A DNA stretch of 64,000 bases from Mesorhizobium sp. ES1-1 (GCF_020164785.1 NZ_JAIUGX010000003.1:372001-436000); one strand, 5' to 3'; shown: positions 10,136 through 18,457, numbered from the stretch's first letter. Numbers and translations are program-made. The notes: a model not told the origin generated them from the sequence alone.

Positions 10136-12124
10136 TCACCAACCGTAGCTGAGCCGTGCGGTCGCGGCATAGGATTTCCATGTGCTGGCGAACCTGCTGT
10201 CGAGCAGTCCCGAGACGGCAAACCCGCCTTTCAGCTTGATTTCGGCCCCGGCCGACAACAGCAAGGCGTCGGACCCATATTCGACCCCTGCCACTGTAAA
10301 GCTAGAGCCCGGCAGGCCCTGGAAACTCGCCTGCATGTCGGAATTCTGGCCGGTGTCATGCGCCCAGGCTATGCGGCCGCGCAGCGTCAGCACGGTGGCG
10401 TCCTGCAGGGCGATGACGTGGTCGACTTTCGCTCCCAGTTCCGTATGCACTGATGTCGTCGTGTTCGCATCATAGTTGAGCGCAAAGGGCGAGGTCCCGG
10501 AATCGCTTGGCTCGGAATAGGAAGGCGTATGGAACGATTGCACCTGGAGCGCGGCATAGGGTGTGAGGCCTGTCGCGCCTGAAAGGATCGTCGTCTCGGG
10601 TATGCTGAACCTGTAACCGGCTTCGACCCTGCCGGCGACGTCATAGGCGGAGAACGACGAGGAAAGATGGTCGCCGCCGTCGAATGTCAGCGTCCGATCC
10701 GTCTTCACGTCGTAATGGCCGAACGACAGCGCTCCGGCGAGATAGGCCGCGTCGAGATTGGTCCGACCATAGATCGCGGCCTGGGTGACATTGCTGCGAC
10801 CGTCGCCCAGTCCGTCGGCGAGATCGAAATTGGAGCGGCCGCCGGAGAGCGCAAAGCCGACGCGGGTGTCGGGCGTTATCCTGTAGTCGAGGCCTGCCGA
10901 TACCCCCGCCGAATCCATGGTCAAGTCATGGGTGCCATCGGTGAACGAGCCGTCGGCCGTGGTCCGGTCACCATAAGCGGCAACCCATGCGTTCCAGCGG
11001 CGCGGATCAGGCGACGATGTGCGATCGAACGCGGTCAGGCCGGGGACGGATCCTGTTGTTTGCGCTTCATCCGGTCCATATCCGAGCGTCTTGACGGTCG
11101 CGGGCGCGTTCGGGCCTGGCGCCTGGTCCGGCACGGGCTCGCTCTGTGGAGCGTATTGGCCTTCGCTGCCGTCGTTGAGCTCGCTGAAGACCTGCGACAG
11201 GAACGAGGTGGTCGCCTGCATGCCGGCTGGCGCCACTGAGGTTCCGATCTCGCCCGACAATTGCGATAGGGCGTCGTCCAGTTCGGTCGGCGACAGGAAG
11301 GCTATAAGGTTCTGGAACTCCGCAGGCAGGACGCCGCCGCCCGAGACGTAGCTGTCGATCGCCGAGCCCACGGAATTCTGGTTGCCTCCGGTTCCGGCCG
11401 TGATGGTATCGAGGACGTCGCCGATGGTGGCCTGGTCCAGAACGCAGATCGAGATGGTGTTGGTGTCGAGCGTCACCGCACCGTTGCGCGCCAGCGCGGC
11501 ACCGCAGTTGATGTTCGCGCCGTTGTTCAGGGTGATGCTGGTCAAAGCAAGAATCTGGCCGGCGAATTCCGTGTCGGTGCCCAGGGTCGCCGAACTGCCG
11601 ACGATGAAATAAACGTTGCCGCCCTGTGCGGCATTGATGAGGTTGATCTGCGAAGCGGATGCGGTGGTCAGTGTCGAGCCGATGACAAAGACGAAGCGCG
11701 AATTCGGGTTGCCTTGCGCGTCGAGCGTCAATTGCCCGGTCAGCTGGGCGGAATCGTCGAATTTGTAGACGCCCGACGTCAGGGTCAGGCCGCCGAGGTT
11801 GGTGCTGGTCAAATTGTTGGAAGGCGGTTGACCGTTAAGCGTCGTAAATTGGGTCGTGAGGTCGCTCTGCGCCTGCTCCACCACGCCGCCACTGGTGTAG
11901 ATGACGCCGTCGACGACCAGGCCGGGAGGGAAGCCGGTGATGGCGTTGCCGGGGCTTACCCCGACATTGCCGGTGATTACCGAGGCGCCGGTGTTGGTGA
12001 CGGTCGACCCTGCCAGGACACCGAAGCTCGCCAGGTCATCGGCGGCGGCGGCCCGGTGCGCGCCGGCCATCAGCGCGAGCGGCGCCGCCAAGGCGATCGA
12101 GAGGTTTTTTGCGAATGTGTGCAT
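10136..12124 (-). CDS. ice-binding-like (DUF3494) domain fused to autotransporter beta-barrel
   Basis: A 662-residue surface protein. Residues 1-27 form a Sec signal peptide ending AAA. Residues about 30-225 match the ice-binding / DUF3494 beta-solenoid pattern: FGVLAGSTVTNTGASVITGN, then GGLTLTSGVYKF and FVFVIGSTLTTA. A linker of about 150 residues rich in Pro and Gly follows. The last roughly 290 residues look like an autotransporter beta-domain with alternating strands and the terminal aromatic LSYGW. DUF3494 proteins bind ice or act as adhesins; here the barrel would display the domain on the outer membrane. A GGAG lies 8 bases before the ATG. Ice binding itself is not shown; adhesion is equally likely. 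Confidence 0.85.
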   Translation of the reverse strand: MHTFAKNLSIALAAPLALMAGAHRAAAADDLASFGVLAGSTVTNTGASVITGNVGVSPGNAITGFPPGLVVDGVIYTSGGVVEQAQSDLTTQFTTLNGQPPSNNLTSTNLGGLTLTSGVYKFDDSAQLTGQLTLDAQGNPNSRFVFVIGSTLTTASASQINLINAAQGGNVYFIVGSSATLGTDTEFAGQILALTSITLNNGANINCGAALARNGAVTLDTNTISICVLDQATIGDVLDTITAGTGGNQNSVGSAIDSYVSGGGVLPAEFQNLIAFLSPTELDDALSQLSGEIGTSVAPAGMQATTSFLSQVFSELNDGSEGQYAPQSEPVPDQAPGPNAPATVKTLGYGPDEAQTTGSVPGLTAFDRTSSPDPRRWNAWVAAYGDRTTADGSFTDGTHDLTMDSAGVSAGLDYRITPDTRVGFALSGGRSNFDLADGLGDGRSNVTQAAIYGRTNLDAAYLAGALSFGHYDVKTDRTLTFDGGDHLSSSFSAYDVAGRVEAGYRFSIPETTILSGATGLTPYAALQVQSFHTPSYSEPSDSGTSPFALNYDANTTTSVHTELGAKVDHVIALQDATVLTLRGRIAWAHDTGQNSDMQASFQGLPGSSFTVAGVEYGSDALLLSAGAEIKLKGGFAVSGLLDSRFASTWKSYAATARLSYGW

Positions 12125-12408
12125 CTTTGGTCTCCAAGCCGACGCGACAGTCGCTCTTGGAGTGTTAACAATTGGTTAAATTCTAAATCTTATCCCTTAA
12201 AACCAAGAACTCGCCAACAATATTTAAACAATATTTCTGCTGAAATCATTGGATAATCTGGTGTTTTTGCGGTCTTATCCGGATGATTTATTTTTTATCG
12301 GCTCATTTTTTATTTCCTCAATGTCGGTAGTATTTGGCCGACCGCCGATTTTTTGAATGTGTGAATTGCCGGGATTCGGCTCCGCAAGGCTTTACGCCGA
12401 CTCCAAAA
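12125..12408. promoter_or_regulatory. AT-rich intergenic region upstream of the autotransporter gene
   Basis: These 284 bases are far richer in A and T than the flanking genes, with stretches such as TTAACAATTGGTTAAA and AATATTTAAACAATATTT. Both flanking genes lie on the minus strand, so the region carries the promoter of the autotransporter gene and the end of the L,D-transpeptidase transcript. No single promoter could be fixed. The composition resembles binding sites of nucleoid proteins or of acquired DNA. Confidence 0.45.
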
Positions 12409-12933
12409 TTATCGGGTGACAAGGACGGGTGAGCCCACGGAAACCCGTGAGTAGAGGTCAACTATGTCGCTATTATACATTCTGATGCAGCCATAGGACA
12501 CGAAGCCGCCAATGGAATTGGGGACATTGGTGCCGTGGATGGCGTATTCGCCCCCCGCCAGGGTCAATGCAGCCTCCCCCATCGGGTTTTCCGGTGCGCC
12601 GCTGGCGATAAGCTTCGGGAGTCCAGGCTTGTCTCGCCTGACCGCGTCAGGCGGCGCCCAGTTTGGCCGGATGTATTTGCCATCTATGACCGTTGACCCC
12701 GTCCACTGCCGGCCAACTCGGCCCACCCCAACCTTGTACCGCAGCGCGGCACCGAAGCCGAGCACAAGGTAAAGCCTCCTCTCCCCGGTGCGCACAACGA
12801 TTGTCCCCGGTGCGATGGCGGCGCTGAAGCCGACGATCTTGCCGTCCGCCCATGACGGGGCCACCGACTGCGCAAGGAAAATGGCGATGACAATGCCGGC
12901 GGTTCGCCAATCAGGTCGGAGTTTCGCGCGCAT
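12409..12933 (-). CDS. L,D-transpeptidase (YkuD domain)
   Basis: A 174-residue exported enzyme that makes 3-3 peptidoglycan cross-links or anchors proteins to the wall. A signal peptide covers residues 1 to about 30. The YkuD catalytic pattern is present as YAIHGTN followed by SYGCIRMYN, with the nucleophilic Cys. The short length means a bare catalytic domain without LysM or other binding modules. The ATG at 12933 has GGGAG seven bases upstream. It is encoded upstream of and in the same direction as the autotransporter, but 284 bases apart, so they are probably separate transcripts. Confidence 0.92.
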   Translation of the reverse strand: MRAKLRPDWRTAGIVIAIFLAQSVAPSWADGKIVGFSAAIAPGTIVVRTGERRLYLVLGFGAALRYKVGVGRVGRQWTGSTVIDGKYIRPNWAPPDAVRRDKPGLPKLIASGAPENPMGEAALTLAGGEYAIHGTNVPNSIGGFVSYGCIRMYNSDIVDLYSRVSVGSPVLVTR

Positions 12934-13262
12934 CGGAGGACTCCCTTGGCGAGGGAGGCAGCCATTCTGGCTCCGTGCCGAAGGTCAGCTAAGCGCCGTC
13001 ACCTCAACAACGAGGCCGAAATGTCCTTAAACTTGTAATCAAGCGGCCGATCCCTGGACCCATTCCAACTTCCAGCGGTCACCATTTGCCGGAAAGGATC
13101 GGACCGATTGGTCGAGCAATCGACACGATCGTTTGAGCATTGCAGAAACCATTATTAAAAGCCCGCCGAGGGCTTTACGCCTACTATTCCGCTTGCTTAG
13201 TTGGCGGTTACGTCGACGCCCCGGACTCCGGCGAACCGCCTCGAGCGCATCGGTTGATTGCC

Positions 13263-15158
13263 ATGCTTCATCTGCAGAAGAATATTCTGGAATTGATTGC
13301 CAAGGGCGACAACCTCGAAGCCACGATGAACAGGCTTTGCCTCGAGATTGAAGTGCTTCTGCCCGGTGTGCTCTGCACAATACTGCAGGTCCAGCGCAAC
13401 GGGCTGTTGCACCCTCTCGCCGCTCCAAGCTTTCCCGGCGCATTCTCGCACGAGTTTGACGGTGTGATGATCGGGCCGAATGTCGGCTCATGCGGCAGTT
13501 CGGCATATCTTGGGGTTCCGGTCATAGTGCGCGACATCGAAACCGATCCGCGATGGTCCGACTTCAAGCACCTGCCATTGTCACTTGGGCTCAAGGCGTG
13601 CTGGTCGACGCCGATCCGGGGTGCGCTGGGCGACGTGATGGGCACCTTTGCCTTTTATTTCAAGGAAAGGCGCGGCCCAAATCCGCGCGAGGAAGATGTC
13701 GTCGGCGCATGCACTTATCTGTGCGCCATTGCGCTGGAACGCCATGACCGGGTGATGGAGCGTGATCGCAAAGCCTATGTGGACGCGCTGACGGACCTGC
13801 CGAACCGCGCCAGCTTCAACGCCGCGATGGAGCAGATCTCCTGCGTCGAGCCCGGATCATGGGCCTTGCTCATGATCGATCTCGACAATCTCAAGACCGT
13901 CAACGATACGTTCGGCCATCATACAGGTGATGTGCTTCTTCAAACCGTGGCCTGGCGAATTGGCGTGGCGGTAGCGCCTGACCGTGTTTTTCGCATGGGC
14001 GGCGACGAGTTCGCCGTCATCGTCAGGGAGACCGCCGGTGTCGCTTGCCTGGAACAGACGGCGAAATCTGTTCTCGAGGCGATTGCGCCTGAGGCCGATT
14101 GCGGCGGGCACATCATCATACCTCGGGCGACGATAGGTGGCGCGCTCCTGTCCGGCGACGATACCGATCCCGACGATGTCCACCAGCATGCGGATTTCGC
14201 CCTGTATCATGCCAAGGAGACCAAGCGGGGCGGCTTCGCTCTCTATAGAGAGGACATCGGCACCGCGATCACCCATCGCATCGAGAGCATTCGCGACGTC
14301 GAGACAGCGTTGCGCGACGACAGGATCGATGCCTTTTACCAACCCATCGTGCGGCTCGACACACGCGAGATCGTGGGGCTGGAAGCGTTATGCCGGTTGA
14401 GGCGGCCCGATGGCGAGATCCTGCCGGCAGCGGCATTCATGGAGGCGACCGCCGACGCGCATATCGCCGCGCGCCTGACCGACCGCATGCTGGCCATGGT
14501 CGCCGCAGACGTTCGTGGCTGGCTTGAGCAGGGCATACCCTTCCAACATGTCGGGGTGAACATTTCCTCGGCGGATTTCCATAGCGGTCGCCTCTACGAC
14601 CGCATCGAGGCGGCCTTCAGCCGCGAGAACGTACCGTTGCGACACGTCATCGTCGAGGTCACCGAATCGGTGTATCTCGGTCGCAATGATCCGGCGGTGG
14701 CGCAGGGGATCAGGGCATTGCGGGACCGCGGGCTGCGGGTGGCGCTCGACGATTTCGGAACCGGCTTCGCATCGCTCACGCATCTGCTGACCGTGCCCGT
14801 CGACATCATCAAGATCGACAAGACTTTTGTCGACCACCTGACGCCCGGGGACCCGAGCGTCGCGATCGTCGAAGGCCTGTTCGGGATCGCAGCCAAGCTC
14901 GGCATCCAGGTGGTCGCCGAAGGCATAGAGCGTGAAGACCAGGCCGCCCAACTCACCGCCTTTGGCTACCGTCTCGGGCAAGGGTACCTGTTCTCGCAGG
15001 CCGTCTCGCGCCAGATAACGACAGGGCTGCTGGCCAGCTTCGCCCAGAAGCCCGGTGGCCGCAGCGACGACGGGGTGTTCGGAATTTCCAAGCCAGTGCA
15101 ACACCAGCCCGCAAGCCCGGTTCTTCCCACCGGCACGAATGGCGGCGACTCGCGGTGA
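13263..15158 (+). CDS. GAF-GGDEF-EAL cyclic-di-GMP signalling protein
   Basis: A protein of about 631 residues: an N-terminal GAF-type sensor (about 1-165), a GGDEF diguanylate cyclase domain with intact RMGGDEF, and an EAL phosphodiesterase domain with LEALCRL, NISSADF, EVTES, LDDFGTGFASL, IIKID and AEGIER. The allosteric RxxD inhibition site upstream of GGDEF is replaced by VAPD, so product inhibition is probably lost. The start is uncertain. ATG at 13263 opens the sensor domain but has a weak ribosome site; the frame is open from a TTG at 13140. A hairpin AAAGCCC/GGGCTTT sits at 13158-13176 in the possible leader. An intrinsic terminator follows at 15265. Confidence 0.9.
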   Translation: MLHLQKNILELIAKGDNLEATMNRLCLEIEVLLPGVLCTILQVQRNGLLHPLAAPSFPGAFSHEFDGVMIGPNVGSCGSSAYLGVPVIVRDIETDPRWSDFKHLPLSLGLKACWSTPIRGALGDVMGTFAFYFKERRGPNPREEDVVGACTYLCAIALERHDRVMERDRKAYVDALTDLPNRASFNAAMEQISCVEPGSWALLMIDLDNLKTVNDTFGHHTGDVLLQTVAWRIGVAVAPDRVFRMGGDEFAVIVRETAGVACLEQTAKSVLEAIAPEADCGGHIIIPRATIGGALLSGDDTDPDDVHQHADFALYHAKETKRGGFALYREDIGTAITHRIESIRDVETALRDDRIDAFYQPIVRLDTREIVGLEALCRLRRPDGEILPAAAFMEATADAHIAARLTDRMLAMVAADVRGWLEQGIPFQHVGVNISSADFHSGRLYDRIEAAFSRENVPLRHVIVEVTESVYLGRNDPAVAQGIRALRDRGLRVALDDFGTGFASLTHLLTVPVDIIKIDKTFVDHLTPGDPSVAIVEGLFGIAAKLGIQVVAEGIEREDQAAQLTAFGYRLGQGYLFSQAVSRQITTGLLASFAQKPGGRSDDGVFGISKPVQHQPASPVLPTGTNGGDSR

Positions 15159-15264
15159 AGCCGGCCGGCAACGGCTGAGGGAAGGGAAGCGAAGACCTTG
15201 AAACCAATCATGCGGCGGCTCGTTGACCCTGTGCCGGGTTGATCCCTGGCACTTCTGTCAACTC

Positions 15265-15294
15265 GCCCGCCTCCCCAAAAGGCGGGCTTTTTTT
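15265..15294 (+). terminator. intrinsic terminator after the GGDEF-EAL gene
   Basis: Perfect 7-bp stem GCCCGCC / GGCGGGC with a 9-base loop, followed by seven T residues. It lies 107 bases after the stop codon of the cyclic-di-GMP gene. Confidence 0.9.
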
Positions 15295-15552
15295 GGCACT
15301 TTCGCGGGGGCGACCCGCAATGGCGTGAAAGCCCCACCTCCGCCTAGCTTTCGCGGGATCGCCCTTCAGCAGCCAATCAGGATAACGTGAACGGGCCGAT
15401 GTGTGTTGCGCAAAAGGGAAGCCCGGGCACCTTTCGGCAGGGGGCTTGGATGAGCGGTGGGTTTCGGATCGGAGCCTCGGCGGGAACAAAGGCAAATGCT
15501 TACACCTGGCCACAGCCGGCGTTGCACTGTCTTCGCTCGATGGAGACTTCGA
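15295..15552. other. intergenic stretch without a recognised gene
   Basis: Between the terminator and the RiPP-type peptide. Several overlapping frames are open on both strands, but none shows a domain, a ribosome site with a matching start, or a convincing composition. A terminator for the minus-strand peptide gene was not found here. Confidence 0.4.
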
Positions 15553-15645
15553 TTACTCGACCGTTGTGGAGGGGCCAATCTGGGCGGCGACTGCTGACAG
15601 TCTATCGCGCTTGAGCAGCGTTGGCTTCTCGTAGGTCTTCTTCAT
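15553..15645 (-). CDS. putative RiPP (lasso-peptide-type leader) precursor peptide
   Basis: A 30-codon reading frame encoding a peptide that begins MKKTYEKPTLLKRDRLSAV and ends IGPSTTVE. Y5-x-x-P8-x-L10 matches the YxxPxL recognition motif of lasso-type leader peptides, which is read by the RRE/B1 partner. This leader type is common among short rhizobial proteins annotated as putative RiPP precursors. The ATG at 15645 is preceded by GAGAGGA at about 9 bases and by a TTGACA-type promoter. The segment after the leader is only about nine residues, too short for an ordinary lasso core with a tail. No cyclase, protease or RRE gene is seen nearby, so the product and any maturation are unknown. Confidence 0.65.
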   Translation of the reverse strand: MKKTYEKPTLLKRDRLSAVAAQIGPSTTVE

Positions 15646-15675
15646 GGAACGTGTCCTCTCTTTTACCTCTGCTTG

Positions 15676-15704
15676 AGGATGCTGCCGCCCGCCCACCTTG
15701 TCAA
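15676..15704 (-). promoter_or_regulatory. candidate promoter for the RiPP-type peptide
   Basis: Read on the minus strand, TTGACA at 15704-15699 is separated by 17 bases from CATCCT at 15681-15676. The -35 box is consensus and the -10 box is weak. The start codon of the peptide is about 30 bases downstream of the -10 box. Confidence 0.4.
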
Positions 15705-16351
15705 GTTGATCAAAGCGCCTGTCGGAGCTCGGATCAGGCCACCAGCCTGTCAATCAGCCTCCCCATAAACCGATCGCCGCAGCCTCGAGCTTATCGGCAT
15801 TTGATGTTTCGAGGCTGAGCTTGGCAGATCGATCCGATGCCAGCGCGTTACTGCCGTGAAGAGTTGCAGGCCTGAGATACCAGCGGGGAAAACCGGCAGG
15901 TGAGCCCTGGACCGCGCTCAAGGTGCCGGTGATGCATCACAACCATTATAGCCGAACGCGATCGAGCCACGGTGAGCCAACAGGGGCGGACCGTGGAGGT
16001 CGCCCGCTGGCGCGATCTGTTGATCATCACAGCACGACGAGCAGGCCGATACCGGCGCACCGATTCACGCTGGGATCACGACGAGTACCGCAAATGGCGC
16101 AACTGGAAGGAGTCACCCCAGTGAGGAGACGGCAACCCGCCGATCATTGGGCCTTCTGGGCCTTTGACGAGAAAATTCCCGGACGGAGTACGACAGATGG
16201 AAAATATGCAGATGCAAGTTGGCAGCAAAACATCCGTGAGCTGGAAGAATGGAATCACGGATATTCGCCGCAGCGCCAGTCTAAGCGAGGTTGGATCGGA
16301 GGTGGGTCACACATCTCCTTCGTGCCGGCGAAATCATCCAGGATCGTGAGA
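15705..16351. other. accessory intergenic region with possible gene remnants
   Basis: No gene was recognised. The frame that ends in the LuxR-type gene is open from about 15923 but looks like read-through. A different frame holds a 50-codon basic, Trp/Arg-rich stretch from a GTG at 15972 to 16124 (it contains ARWRDLLIITARRAGRYRR) with no ribosome site. A further 50-codon frame runs from ATG 16197 to 16349 and has GGAG nine bases upstream. Either could be a small gene or debris of a broken one. Confidence 0.35.
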
Positions 16352-16978
16352 GTCATGGCGTCCTCTTGCCTCTCGTCGCTATTGCCATTCGGTATACTGG
16401 TGGTTGATGGGAATGGCCGCGTGATCCACATGAACGAGGCTGCGGAAGCCTTGGTCTCACGGCAGCATACGCCATTGAGGCTGAAGGATGGACATATCCA
16501 AGCGGCCAACCAGCCAGATACGCACCGTATTCAACGCCTGATCGCAACTGCTTGTTCGTCGGAGAACGGCGCGACGCCGGAGATAGGCGGCTCACTCTTG
16601 ATGCTCGCCCACGGCAAAACAGCGGCCACCGGACTCGCCGTATCGATCGCTCCGCTTGCCGATTCTCGCTTGTTCGAGGGCGGCCACCAACGGCGCGCGG
16701 CGATCATGACGAATGAAGTCGCTCCGCGAAATTTGGAGGATTTCGAGACAGGCCTTCGTGAACTTTTCGGACTCACGAGAGCCGAGGCTAAACTCGCTAT
16801 CAGCCTGGCATGCGGCCTTTCCCTGAAGGACTCAACCAAGAGTACAAATCTCACAGTGAAGACGGGCCGAAGCTATCTCGAGCGAATATTCGCCAAGACC
16901 GGTACGCGACAGCAAAGCGAGCTGGTAGCGGTGCTGAAAACCGTGCAGCCCCTCAGTGGCCGCACGTCCTGTCCTTAA
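16352..16978 (+). pseudogene. 5'-truncated PAS-like / LuxR-type regulator
   Basis: About 208 codons. Residues 8-35 (LLPFGILVVDGNGRVIHMNE) look like the PAS-like middle segment of a large LuxR-type regulator family. The C-terminal helix-turn-helix is present: LTRAEAKLAISLACGLSLKD, then TVKTGRSYLERIFAKTG. Full members of this family have about 150 more residues at the N-terminus; here the upstream frame is open but unrelated, so the 5' part seems lost. The ATG at 16352 lacks a good ribosome site. Base composition is lower in GC than the flanking chromosome. The last 47 bases are repeated at 18685-18730. A functional short form cannot be excluded. Confidence 0.6.
16924..16970. repeat. direct repeat, copy 1 (3' end of the LuxR-type gene)
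   Basis: 47 bases beginning GGTAGCGGTGCTG and ending GGCCGCACGTCCT recur at 18685-18730 with a few substitutions and one base fewer. This copy is the coding end of the LuxR-type gene. Confidence 0.85.
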
Positions 16979-17042
16979 GGCGTCGCTAGGGAACAAAGTG
17001 TAGCTCTTATGAAATTAATCATATCCAGAGGCGCGGTGACGA

Positions 17043-17204
17043 ATGACAGCTAGAACCAAATTCATGATTTATTACTCGCTGGGTGTAGTCCCATTCGTCA
17101 CGCTTCTGGCCGTCTTCGGGTTGATGCAATATCAGTTTGTGAGGATAGTTTTCCCAGCAATTTATTCAGGCATAGGCATCACACTGTTCAAACGTTATTC
17201 CTAA
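17043..17204 (+). CDS. small hydrophobic protein (53 residues)
   Basis: Begins MTARTKFMIYYSLGVVPF. One strong hydrophobic helix (about residues 9-30) and a second weaker one are visible. No family was recognised. It opens a run of small membrane-protein genes on the plus strand in low-GC DNA between the two copies of the LuxR-gene end. Ribosome-site support is poor. Confidence 0.4.
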   Translation: MTARTKFMIYYSLGVVPFVTLLAVFGLMQYQFVRIVFPAIYSGIGITLFKRYS

Positions 17205-17214
17205 GCCCTACTGA

Positions 17215-17657
17215 CATGTTGGCGGGTTCGGTTCGGTCGATAAGGGTGATGGAACGGGTTTCTACCTCTTCATAGCCATAATGATCATGGGGACCATCAT
17301 TTGGTTTTGTTCACGTGAGCGGATAAGAAAGAAATGGGCGAGGATCGAAGGCGTAGTAGTCAAGTGGGCCGAGATCAATTCTGAAGTTGATTGTGGAAAG
17401 TGACTGTTTCGTATGGTTACAACGGAGCGGCGGATCAGATTAAGGCAAAAAATTGGTTCTTCGTTAGCACTATTGTTTTAGCTGGTGAAAAAATTCTCAT
17501 TCTGGTTGATCCGAAGACCCAAACCGTTGCACGTTGTATTATTAGGACGCCTATCCGAATGCTCGAGAAGATTTCCTCCATGGTACTCTTCACAGCCCTA
17601 TTTGCGGTAGGCGTCTTGGCGGCAATTTGGGTCTATCGGCTGACTGTGGTATTTTGA
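17215..17657 (+). pseudogene. DUF3592-like membrane protein split by a frameshift
   Basis: Two overlapping frames together give one DUF3592-like protein. The first ends at a TGA at 17401-17403 and encodes a membrane helix (YLFIAIMIMGTIIWFCS) followed by RIEGVVVKW. The second starts at 17391 and encodes VTVSYGYNG, then LAGEKILILVDPKTQTVARC and a C-terminal helix. Joining them needs one extra A in the GGAAAG run near 17396-17400, so a one-base deletion in an A-run is the simplest cause. The upstream frame lacks a normal start before the first helix, so the 5' end may also be damaged. The second part alone could still be translated from the TTG at 17391. Confidence 0.55.
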
Positions 17658-17664
17658 GAGCCAA

Positions 17665-17901
17665 ATGATTGAATTTTCCCAATCTTACCCATGGGCAATT
17701 CCGCTTCTGGTGGTTACGTTCGTATTGCTTGTATTCGGCAGCGGCGCATGGCTCGTTTGGTATCAGAGTAAACGGTTGTGGCCCTCAAACCGTGGTCTTT
17801 CCATTGTATTGGCCATTATCGGTTTCGGCATAGCGGGTGTAGGCGCATGGGCCGTCGTTGTGATATCGGCGGTGTTTAAGATTTCCTTCTATGGCTACTA
17901 A
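17665..17901 (+). CDS. small two-helix membrane protein
   Basis: 78 residues with hydrophobic segments at about 11-32 and 45-70, separated by a short charged loop (YQSKRLWPSNRG). No family recognised. It starts 7 bases after the stop of the DUF3592-like gene behind a GAGAG, consistent with one transcript. Confidence 0.55.
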   Translation: MIEFSQSYPWAIPLLVVTFVLLVFGSGAWLVWYQSKRLWPSNRGLSIVLAIIGFGIAGVGAWAVVVISAVFKISFYGY

Positions 17902-17916
17902 GGGGGAGGCGGCCGT

Positions 17917-18132
17917 ATGATTGGGATGCTTGGCATGTTGCTATTCGATATCTTGTCTCTGATCGTTGGCTTGATAGGTACGATGCTCATTATCACCAGC
18001 CACCATTCCTTGTGGTATCTCCTGTTGGTGTTCGCCTTCGCAATTGCTGGCACTATTGTCCGAAACCACATCAGACCAACCAAGCAGTCCGGAGCCATCG
18101 GAGCTAATCACAATGGCCACTTCGCCGACTAA
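17917..18132 (+). CDS. small membrane protein
   Basis: 71 residues, begins MIGMLGMLLFDILSLIVGL; two hydrophobic helices (about 3-27 and 31-49) and a polar tail. A strong GGGGGAGG lies nine bases before the ATG. Its last 20 bases overlap the start of the following secreted-protein gene, which suggests translational coupling. Confidence 0.6.
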   Translation: MIGMLGMLLFDILSLIVGLIGTMLIITSHHSLWYLLLVFAFAIAGTIVRNHIRPTKQSGAIGANHNGHFAD

Positions 18133-18457
18133 AGTAACCCTTATTGGCGCAATACTGGCTTTTGGCCATTTTACGGGTTCGGCTGAAGCGTCATCCGTGC
18201 AAACCACTGGCCTATGCGTTCAACCCATTCCAGAGTTCAGAATTGTGTCCGGTGGAATCGACGTTACAAGGCGGATTTTTACAGACAAACAAATCACTAG
18301 GCTGTGCAAATGCGTATGGGACAAGTTTCCGGCCGGTGGTTGGGAAAGAGAGGCTTCAGCCAAAGTCAGATCCGGCCAACCTCCCGGTCCCCGCAGTGGC
18401 GAATTCGATCAACGCTTATCAAAAGCTTTTCAACGGTGCGGCATTCCCAAACTTTGA
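18113..18457 (+). CDS. secreted hypothetical protein
   Basis: 114 residues. A signal peptide (about 1-27, ending in AEA before SS) is followed by a Cys-containing mature part (GLCVQPIP, LCKCVW, FQRCG) and a basic C-terminal half. No family recognised. The ATG at 18113 lies inside the end of the preceding membrane-protein gene. The four mature cysteines could form disulfides in the periplasm, which is inference. Last gene of the low-GC run. Confidence 0.55.
   Translation: MATSPTKVTLIGAILAFGHFTGSAEASSVQTTGLCVQPIPEFRIVSGGIDVTRRIFTDKQITRLCKCVWDKFPAGGWEREASAKVRSGQPPGPRSGEFDQRLSKAFQRCGIPKL

Noticed and set aside
15923..16978. Full-length 351-codon LuxR-type regulator
   Set aside because: The first 143 codons have no family resemblance, no ribosome site and unlikely composition; only the part from about 16352 matches.
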